Of a stretch of 64,000 bases of DNA, positions 41,601 through 51,108 are shown piece after piece. The DNA is from Persicaria tinctoria (Eukaryota; Streptophyta; Magnoliopsida; Caryophyllales; Polygonaceae). Below the pieces are notes generated by a model, which was given only the letters and a program-made list of their open reading frames with translations, did no database searches and had not been told where the DNA came from. The stretch lies in assembly GCA_037127255.1 (NCBI GenBank), contig JBANSL010000005.1:6262001-6326000 (forward strand), in the 5' to 3' direction. How positions within the stretch are numbered: the stretch's first letter is position 1; the number at the start of each line of letters is the position of its first letter. A program made the position numbers and the translations under genes.

Positions 41601-42690
41601 TTCTTTGAGTTCCATCCTTTCGTCTGTTTTTTTTGTTCTTAAAAATTAGGGTTTGCCTTTGTTTGATCAGTTTCAATTCGTATCTTTGTTGAATTGCCTT
41701 ACATTTTGGATTTTCTGTGTTTATCTTTGTTCCATGAGCCTAATTCTTGGCGTTTGAGCAAATGGCATGCTTAATTCTGGACGACATAGTCCATGCCCTA
41801 TTTTCTGTGTTGGGTCAAAGTCCATGCCCAATTTTCTGTAACTCTTTTCCCTTTTTTACTCACAATAATTTCTGTCAATTGTGAATATATATAGTTGGCG
41901 TTTCATCATGTAATATTTCTCTTGTCTTCTCAGTAATGCTGACAAAGTTTTGTCTTTTGAATACCAGATGGTCTTCTTAATTATTCTTTGTTTCTCAAGG
42001 AGGTTAAGGTTTGTCTGCCTTATCAAATTAAAATTAATTGACTGGATAGTAGCTGTTTTTCTTTACCAAGTCATAGGTAGACTTGGAAGTAAGTATGGAT
42101 AATTCCTTGTGTTCCTCTCAATTAGCTTATATGTAACTGGTCAGAGAAGTCCTTCATTTTCTATCCCGATAGTTGCATATTATGATGGAGTTCTTTCTTT
42201 AACTTCTTTCTTGTTGCTTTTAGTTCTTTAGCATAAAATTAGTTCTCAATAATATATCAGGAAAACAAATGGTAATCGCTGCTTTTCCTGAAGAACTTCT
42301 GGTCATAATCATGATTCGTTGGTACTTGCTATGCTATGCTGATATCCTACCATTGAGAAATTAAGATCACTTTGCTCATGAGTTGTATTTGTTTCGAGGA
42401 GTGAAATTTGGTTTGAATGGTTCTATACCTATTCTTTGATGATCTAACTGTTTAGAACATGAACAGTGAATAACTGAAGACCTCATGTGTTAAGATATTG
42501 ATTGAATACTTGCATTCCAAATGCTGAATTTTTTGCCAAAAATACAAGTTGGCATTTGCTGCTGCTTTTTTCCCTGTAATCTTTGTTCTTGTTCATCTGC
42601 ATCTGAATGGCAATTTCACAAGCTGCATATTTGCCAGAAATACAGTTCGTATCTTTGTTGAATTATCTTTGTTCCATCCTTCTCCGCTAG

Positions 42691-43113
42691 GGTGTACGGT
42701 TGGATTTGGATTCCGTGAAGAGAGAAGTTCTAAAGACAAAGTCATGCTACCCAGTTGAATTTCACAATTTAGGTAGATCGTACTTTTCACTCTATTTTTA
42801 TTCCATGTAATCCATTTTCTCATCGTTTACCCTTCTGACTTTTATAGGGATTAAGTTAAAGGAATTGGTTGATTCTGCTTTTATCTATCATGTGGTTCTT
42901 TATGAAAATCGAAGGTTATACAATGTGGTTCAAGCTTTGAAAGGTAGATTCATTATACAACAAAATGTTATTTTTCTGGTTGTTAGATTTGTTTAATTTG
43001 TACTCTTTACATTTTTGGCAGGTAACATTAGAGTGTACTATCGAATAAGACCTTTTCTCCAAGGACAAAGTTATAAGAAGCAAACTAAAATAGAGCACAT
43101 CGGTGAGAATGGC
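42691..43113 (+). pseudogene. Captured kinesin-14 exons (motor-domain entry)
   Basis: Three exons with GT/AG borders: 42691-42772 (LDLDSVKREVLKTKSCYPVE), 42848-42943 (IKLKELVDSAFIYHVVLYEN then RRLYNVVQALK) and 43022-43113 (GNIRVYYRIRPFLQGQ then KKQTKIEHIGENGK). In plant kinesin-14s a coiled coil of this type leads through LYNEVQDLKG to NIRVYCRIRPFL, the start of the minus-end-directed motor. Here Cys of VYCRIRP is Tyr. The cargo stops after GENGK, before the P-loop, and runs into a repeat of an earlier Helitron phrase (CTAGGGTTTGCCTTTG), so no ATP-binding site was captured. Recognition at family level is firm; the exact member is not. Confidence 0.75.
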
Positions 43114-43444
43114 AAACTAGGGTTTGCCTTTGTTTGATCGGTTTCAGTTCGTATCTTTGTTGAATTGTCTTACATTTTGGATTTTCTGTGTTTCTTTGTG
43201 CGTTAATTGTCAATAAGGCATCCCGCTGCCTCCTTGTGTCATGCCTACTCTGAGGGGTTTCTTAAGTCGTTCCTTATACCTAAGGTTTGTCCCTAACTTC
43301 TCTTTCTTCCTTCATTCTGTTTCTAATATTCAATCTTCAAAATTCTTCTTCATTTCTGCCCAGTTTGATAGTTCGTATCTTTGTAGATTTTTCTTACATT
43401 TTGGCTTTTCTGTCTTACTTCGTTCATGCTTTCCCTTATCTTTA

Positions 43445-44562
43445 TTATTGGAATCTGCAGGAATCCAGAGCCGGAAAGATGAATAAATTGGAAGAGCATA
43501 CAAATCATGTCGAGGTTTGTTTTTTCATGATTTTTTTAAGGTTGCTTATTCCTGAAATTTATTGGATTAGTTTTTACAATTTTTATATCTATATTATGTG
43601 ATCCCGGTTGTTGGTTGTTCATGGTCCCGGTTGTTGGTTGTGTTGTGTTAAATTTCGGTCTGTTGGTCCATAGGTCTCTATCTTAAAGCGGGGGAAATAG
43701 TTGATTCAGAATTCTTAAATAAGAGCATGTGATGAAGTCCGTGATTTGTCTGAGAGGGTTCATCGTCTCAAGGTATGTGGTAGGTAGTATGTTGATTCAT
43801 TGCTTCATTTTTTCCCTCTAATTCATTGTTTCTTTATGCTTCATTCATGTTTTCCCTTATCTTTATTATTGGAAACTGCAGGAAGCCAGAGCTGCAAAGA
43901 TGAAATTGGAAGAGCATACAAATCATGTCGAGGTTTGTTTTTTCGTGATTTTTTTTAAGGTTGCTTATTCATGAAATTTCTGTATAGCACAAGGCCACTA
44001 TCCTTCCCTGTATTACTTACTCAATCCATGTTTCCCAATGATGTGGGTTCTGAAGGCCTATTACTTTTCTAATTATGTTATCGTCTTTCTGTGAGTTAAG
44101 AGTTGGAGCCCTTTTTATGCATCATTTACTCAACTTATTCAACTGCAGAAATAATGGGCTGAGGCCAAGAAAGAACTCCAGCTCGAGTGTGATAATGCCA
44201 GAGTCCTATCTCTTGATCGTGACAGCTCTATAAGAGATGCAATGAGACAAATTGATCAAATGGGAAAAGAGTTGGCTAGTGCTTTACAAGCCACTACAGT
44301 GGCTGAGACAAAAGCTGCAGCTTTTAGGGTTTTGATTACTTCATAGTTCATATAATTTTGTCACCAACCACTAAATTTCTCTGTTATTTAATTGCTCAAA
44401 ATCAGAAGCTAAATGAACCCTATAAAATAGTGTTGATGATTTAAATTTTGTCTAATAATTTCTTTGTAGTTATGGTAAGTTAGTTTTCTATACTTCTTTT
44501 TGTACTTCCAGGCACAATGTTCTGATCTTGAACGGAAGTTGAAAACTTCTTATATTAAGGTA
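43445..44562 (+). pseudogene. Captured NUA/TPR-like nuclear-pore coiled-coil exons
   Basis: Exons with splice borders: 43720-43772 (ends VRDLSERVHRLK, GT follows), 43882-43933 (ARAAKMKLEEHTNHVE), 44150-44328 (WAEAKKELQLECDNARVLSL, then DRDSSIRDAMRQIDQMGKEL and ASALQATTVAETKAAAF) and 44512-44560 (AQCSDLERKLKTSYIK). Heptad-like spacing implies a coiled coil. The order and wording resemble plant NUCLEAR PORE ANCHOR (TPR homologue), which forms the nuclear basket. A second, extra copy of the ARAAK exon lies upstream at 43461-43512 (SRAGKMNKLEEHTNHVE). A stop (TAA) sits at the start of the 44150 exon. The assignment rests on memory of the family and needs a database check. Confidence 0.55.
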
Positions 44563-44601
44563 TTTCACATTCTTGGGAAGGAGAAGGGGAATAAGGATAT
44601 A

Positions 44602-45280
44602 CTAGTATAGTCCCCGCGCCATGGCGCGTATTTAACCAATATTATTTTTTGTTAAAATAGAAAAACAAAAAAATTGATAAATAAATCCCATTGGTTAAAA
44701 AAATGTTTAATTGTTTTTATCATTTATCATTTGACATTTTATATAGATTAGGCTTGGTGGGTGAAATTCCAAAAATTAAGGTTATTATAAAACCAAAAAT
44801 AGTTTTCATTATATATATAGATTGGTTGCTCCAAAAAAATCATATATTTGGAACGTACAATATATATATATATTTTAAAAGTTTTTTAAATTCATCCAAT
44901 TGTTTAAAAAAATAGCTTGAAATGATATTGTATAATAAATATAGAATGAAATAATATTATATAGTTAGTATTAACTTTATTTTAAAAAGTTTTGAATTAA
45001 TCCTATTGGTTGAAAAATGTAAAATTTTTTGAATTAATCCTATTGGTTTTGAATTAATCCTATTGGTTGAAAAATGTATTAAATATATAAAATAGATGTT
45101 TCCAAAAATATCGGCTCGCGAGGATGCGACACGTGGCCAAAAGGCTTTGGTTTTAAGTAATATATAGATAGATTGGTTGAAAAATGTATTAAATAGATAA
45201 AATAGATGTTTCCAAAAATATCGGCTCGCGAGGATGCGACACGTGGCCAAAAGGCTTTGGTTTTAAGTAATATATAGATG
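44602..45280 (-). mobile_element. Small Helitron, 679 bp, nested, with a doubled 5' end
   Basis: On the minus strand it starts TCTATATATTACTTAAAACC (45280 leftward) and ends with hairpin CGCGCCATGGCGCG (44628-44615), nine bases, and CTAG (44605-44602). The plus-strand bases just outside are T (45281) and A (44601), giving the A/T insertion rule. The 5' ~100 bp is present twice in tandem (ends at 45280 and about 45171), each with GGCCACGTGTCGC. A CCTATTGGTT phrase is also repeated three times (44998-45066). No coding capacity. Confidence 0.78.
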
Positions 45281-45979
45281 CTTTAAATAATATGAAAATG
45301 ATCTTTGTTTATTATCCAAAAGATCATCATGTTGAGGATGACTTTTGAGAGACCGAGGAAAGCGTGATTTGTTAATTCTTTTCTTACTTTGGATTGTTCA
45401 TTGAATCTGAAATTGTGAACTTCCCCTCTAGATTTAATTGTTTATTAGAACTTTGACTTTTTTCTTATGTAAATTCATTTCAATTATAATTTTGCTAGAT
45501 TATGCCACCTATGAGCCTATGGCATCCTGTATCTGATGATTGTGCTGATACATTGTTGTTGGTTTGATTTTAATGTAGACTTATGAGACGTGTCATGGAA
45601 TGAAGGAAGTAAGAGAATAGGGATTCGCAATCGCTGGCGAGGTATCGATTCGCAATGGCGTCCTTAGCAATCTTTGTTTAATCTTTTCCTGTTTAATTAT
45701 GTTCAAAATCTCAAAATCTCCAACCTGTTGCATCTATTGGCCACTTCTCTATCCGAATTTGTTTGTTGTTGCGGTTGTTTATTTTGGATTTTTTTTTTCT
45801 GTTTTGTGCATCTGTTTGAATCAGTGAGTTGTTACCATATGTAGCTATGAGAGCTCCTTTCATCAACACCTGATGTCAGTCATTATTCAAGCATTAACTT
45901 GCATCTAAGATTTGTTTATATTTTATTTCGTCGTTCCTTATAATAAATATTATATATTCTCATTTTTTTTCCGTCGCAA
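45281..45979 (+). other. 3' part of the chimeric Helitron
   Basis: Continues the Helitron body after the nested insertion. No further exon could be recognised. Two short phrases around 45625-45655 (GATTCGCAATCGCTGGCGAG, GATTCGCAATGGCG) repeat. Confidence 0.45.
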
Positions 45980-46200
45980 CCGCGCCATGGCGCGGGTATT
46001 TCACTACTTCTACTTTAATCCAATCATGTAGCAACATATATTTGATAATCTAACCAATAAATTCACGAATATCTATTTCACTCAAATTTTTAGAATCTAA
46101 AAAACCCTAAAATCAACCCCCAAATTGTTTCATTAATGAACAAATCAACCCAAATCATCGAAAATAATCACCTAACCTTCGATTTGGAGCGGATTAATTA

Positions 46201-46510
46201 CTAGGAAGCACGGAAACGCCGTTTGAAAATTTTTGGACGTTTCCGAAACGGGGAAACGCGGAAGCGGCGGGGTTTGATTCTCTAGTCTTCTTCGTCAATC
46301 CTCACTCCTCAATCCTCAGTTGCCCTATTTTTTTTGTTTGATTTCATTTTTTTATTCTTCTAGTCTTCTTCGTCAATCATTTGAATGATATCTGTTTGAT
46401 TTAATTTCATATTGTCGTTTCCTCGCCGTTTTCTGATTTTTAGAATTGTCTTTTCCCCGTGTCCTCGTGTCCCCGTTTTCCGTTTCCGTTTTTGGTGTCC
46501 GTGCAATCTA
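46201..46510. mobile_element. Short TIR element, 310 bp, 9-bp target duplication
   Basis: GATTAATTA lies on both sides (46192-46200, 46511-46519). Ends pair as CTAGGAAGCACGGAAAC and, opposite strand, TAGATTGCACGGACAC. Interior words CGGGGAAACGCGG and CCCCGTGTCCTCGTGTCCCC mirror each other; TTCTAGTCTTCTTCGTCAAT is present twice (about 46270, 46355). It fits a MULE-type MITE. Confidence 0.6.
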
Positions 46511-46519
46511 GATTAATTA

Positions 46520-46915
46520 TAGGGATCTAGGAAGTGGGGTTGATTTATGCTAAAAAAATTTGGGCTTCTATGGAGCTCTCAAGCAAAGGAGAAGACAGGT
46601 GAGTCCACGAAACTGGCTAAGGGGGAGGGGTATGAATTGTAAATTAAATCGACTAGGAGGGCAGTTTTTTTTGTGTTCTAAGAATGAGTTCACCCTGTTC
46701 TAAAAGTTACCTTGTTCATCTAGTTTTATTAAATCATGTCGGAATTTGCACAAAGTTTAAAGATAACTAAAATTAAATTTGTTTTAAATAAAGAATATTT
46801 TTAAAATTTTAAAATAGAGAAATGGTTTGAGTACATTTTATTTTGATATTTTGATATTTATTTCTCAATTTTATAGAGGTTTTATAAAGCAGCAACATAA
46901 TAATTCGTATGTACT
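46520..46915. other. AT-rich non-coding gap
   Basis: No recognisable feature. Confidence 0.5.
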
Positions 46916-47845
46916 CAGTGGCGGCCGCAAGATCCTCCGAAATGTGGAGCGAAATTTCTAGTGTGTACTAAGATATTGGCATTGAATAAACACCTTTACC
47001 TAAGCTACGACTTTCAACTTAGGAGTGGATTGTAGAAAAGTAGACTTACATTTGCTTTGTTGCTATGATAGCGGTTTGTCATTAATTTGAAATTCAGACA
47101 TTTGTCATATTTAGGAGTGTAAACTTATCGAAATTCAATCATGCTAAATTCAACGCTTTTGCATATTAGCTAGGATTGTAAACTCATCAACTTTATAATA
47201 TCTTTTGGTTCCCAAAGACATGATAGAAATTGTGATTTGAATATGTAGGATATGAAAATACAAATATTGCATAAAGCTTCACAAATTCAATTCACAAACC
47301 CCAAATTCAATTCATAAATTTCATTCTCAAAATCACACACACAATAATGAAAACACAAAATTTATTCTCAAAATTACTAACTCTAATGAAAATTTCACAA
47401 AATTTATTCCCATAATCAAATCCTAATTTCACCAATTTTATGGAGTTTAATTAGTTTACATCTACATAATTTGTATATAATAGGAAGCTCGGGAAGTGGG
47501 AATATAATTAAATAAGGGGTAGAAACATAGAGAGTGAATGCAAGTTAAACAAAGAATAAAAAAAGCTGATTTGATGGAGGCAATTTTTTTTGGCGATTTT
47601 TTTTAAAAGGAGGCCAATTTCACCGATTTTATGGGGTTTAATTAGTTATGGAAAGTCGGGAATATAATTAAATAAGGGAGTAGAAACATAGAAAGTGTGG
47701 TGTAAATTGAACAAAGAATAAAAAAAAAAAAAGCTTTTTTGGAGGAGGTGAAATTTTGTTTAAAAAAATGAGGCTAATGAGAATTAAACCAAACCTTTGG
47801 TTTTCATTTTACTTTCCTTTCTTTCCACCAACCAACTAAGCAAAG
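46916..47845 (-). mobile_element. tRNA-boxed element with CCGCCACTG end, second copy
   Basis: On the minus strand it begins with an A-box-like CTTTGCTTAGTTGGT (47831-47845) and ends GCGGCCGCCACTG (46916-46928). A ~165-bp AT-rich unit (GGAATATAATTAAATAAGGG, TAGAAACATAGA, AAACAAAGAATAAAAA) occurs twice in tandem (about 47450-47575, 47620-47735). The architecture matches 15555-16092. A target duplication was not established. Confidence 0.4.
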
Positions 47846-48007
47846 TAGACTGATTAATTCTATATCCATCATAGTTTTACTTATTATAACACTACCATAT
47901 ATATAAATAAATTTTTTTTTCAAACCCCGGAGCGCGTGGGTCGAAGGGTGAGGTGGCCGCCTACGCCCACCCCACCCTGGGGGGCCCTCCGCCCCTGTAT
48001 GTACTAG

Positions 48008-49024
48008 TGACACGGTCTGCGACCTCGTGTAAGGACACCTACTGGCGGATGCTTGATAGAAAGGCAGGAGTCGCTTCAGCGGCGTTGTGTTGGGAGTTAA
48101 GGTGATGACCCTTCGGATGTCCAGGCAGGCCGGCCCGGTTAAGTTTGGGGAGCTTGTCGCTAGTCGAGGACTTGACGGTGATGAAGGGTATGTTGACCAT
48201 CCCGCTAAACAACTGGTTGGGGGTTGAAGCTGCTCTCCTGATGAGCCTAAAGCAGGGCGAAACCAGTAGTGTCGGTCGCATAAGGTTGGCCCCTCGGGGA
48301 TAGGGGCGCCACACGGGCTTCGTGCGTGTCGGCCCGTGACATATGGTATCAGAGCGGGTCTGACTCAGCTTCTGTCCGTGACCAAGTGCTTGTGCCCAAA
48401 GTTGAGTAGGCAGGGCGGAGCGTAAAATCCGTGGAGGGCACGGAGCCTGTGTGCGCCATGCGTAAGGGCCGGGACCAGGTTGCTCCTTGGCGCCGAGCGC
48501 TCGAGGATTAAGACAAGTAGGCAGGGACACGGAAGCTTGTTGGACGATCTTGAGGACCTCTCATGACCACCCGATGCCTCCAGATGTGCTGGCGCGGGAG
48601 AGTGCGCGTCTTGCTGTTGAGGAAGGGAGTCGGACGTCGCATCCGGGTAGAGGCAGCGACGAGGGTGTCACTTGGATGGGTGGGGGAGTTTGACATGGTC
48701 TGCGACCTCGTGTACGGATACCTACTGGCGGATGCTTGATAGAAAGGCAGGAGTCGCTTCAGCGGCGTTGTGTTGGGAGTTAAGGTGATGACCCTTCGGA
48801 TGTCCAAGCAGGCCGACCCGGTTAAGTTTGGGGAGCTTGTCGCTAGTCGAGGACTTGACGGTGATGAAGGGTATGCTGGCCATCCCGTTACACAGCTGGT
48901 TGGGGGCTGAAGCTGCTCTCCTGATGAGCCTAAAGCAGGGCGAAACCAGTAGTGTCGGTCGCATAAGGCTGGCCCCTTGGGAATAGGGGCGCCGCACATG
49001 CTTCATGTGTGCCGACCCGTGACA
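48008..49024 (+). mobile_element. TRIM-like LTR mini-retrotransposon, 1,017 bp
   Basis: Two direct LTRs of 334 bp each (48008-48341, 48691-49024) start TGACAYGGTCTGCGACC and end CCGTGACA. Two bases after the first lies TGGTATCAGAGC (48344-48355), an exact initiator-Met-type PBS. Before the second lies the PPT-like GGGTGGGGGAGTT. The 349-bp interior has no gag-pol. The LTRs differ at roughly 20 positions, mostly transitions, so it is older than the 20.9-kb Copia. GC content is far higher than its flanks. No clear target duplication. Open frames on the minus strand in both LTRs are paired copies of the same repeat and are not genes. Confidence 0.8.
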
Positions 49025-49064
49025 TACAATATTCCGTAATAATTGAGTCAGGTTTTATAAAGCA

Positions 49065-50275
49065 GCATCATTTGTGCCTTTTTAATAATTTAATCAAAGC
49101 TTCGGCAAAAAAAAAATTTAATCAAAGACTAGAGGCTCAAATGTGAACGTACGCTTACAACATTCCAATTAGGCACGGAACTAGGAATTAAAATCGGGGT
49201 AGGCTAAAATCACCTTATACAATGAACAAAATTTTAAGAGTTATTAATATCACATGTATACCATAAATATGCACACATAGATAAAAAACTAATAAAGAGA
49301 AAAATAAAAAATATAATGAACAAAATTTTAAGAATTATTATTATCACATATATAACACATGTATAAACACCTGGATAAAAAAAAAAGAATGAACAGAAAA
49401 AAAAACCATTTTATAGGAGTTGTGTGAGGAGTGCAGAAGTGAAAGTAGATTCGGATTAAAAATAGAAGTGAAAGTAGATTCAAATTAAAAATAAAAACCC
49501 TTTATACAATGAACAAAATTTTAAGAGTTATTAAAATAACATGTACCATAAATATACACACATAGAAAAAAAAACTAATAAAGAGAAAAATAAAATATAT
49601 AATGAACAAAATTTTAAGAATTATTATTATCACATATATAACACATGTATAAACACCTGGATAAAAAAAAAAGAATGAAGAGAAAAAAAATACCATTTTA
49701 TAGGAGCTGTGTGAGGAATGCAGACGTGAAAGTAGATTCAGATTAAAAATAAAAACCCTTATACAATGAACAAAATTTTAAGAGTTATTAATATCACATG
49801 TATACCATAAGTATACACACATAGAAAAAAACTAATAAAGAGAAAAATAAAATATATAATGAACAAAATTTTAAGAATTATTATTATCACATATATAACA
49901 CATGTATAGACACTTGGATAAAAAAAAGAATGAAAAGAAAAAATATATACCATTTTATAGGAGCTGTGTGAGGAGTGCAGAAGTGAAAGTAGGTGTGAGG
50001 AATACAGAAGTGAAAGTAGATTCAGATTAAAAATAGAAGTGAAAGTAGATTCAGGTTAAAAATAAAAACCCATTGGCAAGTGGGGAATCGAACTCTGGTT
50101 GCTCTCACTAGGGCCCATATTGGACATCTTTAACCAACCAATTGAGCTACTCAAACTTATTGATATGTACTACTATAATAATATAACCTCTGATATTTTG
50201 GGATGGGCTGCAGCAAAGGTCAGCCCACTCCCGGGTCCGTACCTTATTCCAATCAATCTCCATCTATTAATATGA
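49065..50275 (+). repeat. Dispersed segment S, copy 3, interrupted
   Basis: TTTAATCAAAGACTAGAGGC, CTCAAATGTGAACGTACGCT and TACAACATTCCAAT (to 49169) resume as CAATCTCCATCTATTAATAT at 50254-50273. The uninterrupted arrangement is seen at 18845-18975. It gives independent evidence for the insertion at 49170-50245. Confidence 0.7.
49170..50245. mobile_element. hAT-like non-autonomous element, 1,076 bp, with tRNA-like boxes and three internal repeats
   Basis: ATTCCAAT flanks both ends exactly (49162-49169, 50246-50253). Ends pair as TAGGCACGGAACTAGGA and, opposite strand, AAGGTACGGACCCGGGA. An 8-bp duplication points to hAT. The interior has three ~260-300 bp tandem units (about 49215-49500, 49501-49758, 49759-50060), each with AATGAACAAAATTTTAAGA twice and GAAGTGAAAGTAGATTC. 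Near the right end the minus strand has GAGTAGCTCAATTGGTTGG and CAGAGTTCGATTCCCC (50081-50155), close to tRNA A and B boxes. No transposase. Confidence 0.65.
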
Positions 50276-50832
50276 ATCTAAACCCAATATATAGCAAAAG
50301 GTAAAAATTTGAGATACTAGATGGTAACTTAAAAGCCCGATGAATCGGCAGTTAAACTAACAAACAAAATACACCATACATAAAAACACAAATCAACAAT
50401 TATCGATGACAGAAAAACTTACCTCGTAAAATCGATCCACTGACGTAGAAGTCGAAGAAAATCCAAGACTAAAGATGCTATCTTTCTAATTAAATTTAAA
50501 AAATAAATGTTGAAATAATAAAGACATGAAATAACCGAAATTCTAGACAATTGAAACTCAAATAGCTTAGACAATTGAATTAAATCGAAGACAATTCAAC
50601 CTGAATGACCAAATCATTTGACATTGTCCGAATGACTCGTAACCTAAATGTCTGACTCAACACACTCGATTATCACCTCAATATAAACAGATTTCAATCA
50701 TTTCACATTTTCACTCCTTCCCTTCGTACGCTAAACAAAATGAACTTGCCACATTTTTTTAGTTATCTTTTAACTCATTGTCAAGAGATTCTATGTCTTA
50801 CCTCTCTAGCTTTAGATTATATTGTGTGTTTG
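50276..50832 (+). repeat. Segment D, copy 2, left part (with hAT-MITE remnant)
   Basis: About 50480-50682 resembles the hAT MITE at 33693 (CCGAAATTCTAGACAATTGA, CCTGAATGACCAAATCATTT, CGATTATCACCTC). About 50683-50832 matches 29583-29750, including CTTCCCTTCGTACGCTAAAC and TCTAGCTTTAGATTATATTG. It is cut by the Copia at 50833 and continues at 62005. Confidence 0.65.
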
Positions 50833-50987
50833 TGTAGAGAGGGTTAGTTTGTTAGTGTAGGGGTAATTTGGTCACTTCACTTCACTCTAATTCTGTTTCT
50901 TTCATTTCTGTGTTGTTAGCTCTCAAGTTGTTACAGACGTTTGTTTTGTTCTTCAAATAAGAAAACCTCCATTTTCAATTTCTGAAA
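50833..50987 (+). repeat. 5' LTR with internal 47-bp deletion
   Basis: Matches the 3' LTR except for about five substitutions and the loss of the block corresponding to 61890-61936, which contains CCAGTATAAAAGC. The promoter is therefore missing its TATA box. Confidence 0.85.
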
Positions 50988-50999
50988 TGGTATCAGAGC
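50988..50999 (+). promoter_or_regulatory. Primer-binding site, initiator-Met type
   Basis: TGGTATCAGAGC directly after the 5' LTR, the classical plant Copia primer site. Confidence 0.88.
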
Positions 51000-51108
51000 T
51001 TGTGGATCTCTTTGAGATCTAGATCTGCCTTTTTCTCCGAGATCTGGTGTCTCTGTGTTCGTGTTCATCACTGTGCTTCGTTGTTTTTCTGAAATTTGAT
51101 TGTCTGAA

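Larger units (their letters stand above)
41077..46007 (+). mobile_element. Chimeric Helitron carrying exons of two host genes
   Basis: It abuts the previous Helitron. The 5' zone AACTACTTAAAAGCAATGAG with GCCACGTGTCGC 20-30 bp in matches the 5' end of the small Helitron at 45280 (TCTATATATTACTTAAAACC with GGCCACGTGTCGC), although the first bases are degraded. The 3' end has hairpin CCGCGCCATGGCGCGG (45980-45995) and CTAC (46004-46007) then T, with the same 9-base spacing as the CTAG of the small Helitron. Cargo is in plus orientation: a duplicated CT-rich 5' block, three kinesin-14 exons, then nuclear-pore NUA/TPR-like exons. No Rep/helicase is present. The small reverse Helitron interrupts it at 44602-45280. 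Confidence 0.65.

Noticed and set aside
48008..48341. Cassandra (5S-bearing) TRIM
   Set aside because: I looked for 5S rRNA promoter words in the LTR and found only a weak GTTAAG...GCTTG resemblance.
48039..49006. Paired ~163-codon minus-strand frames
   Set aside because: They are the two LTR copies of a TRIM-like element; the similarity reflects the direct repeat, not a gene duplication.
49215..50060. CRISPR-like or regularly spaced array
   Set aside because: Units are ~260-300 bp tandem copies with no short repeat/unique spacer pattern, and the genome is eukaryotic.
50081..50155. Possible tRNA gene
   Set aside because: A- and B-box words are good but no acceptor stem pairs and the anticodon arm does not fold; treated as a tRNA-derived module.
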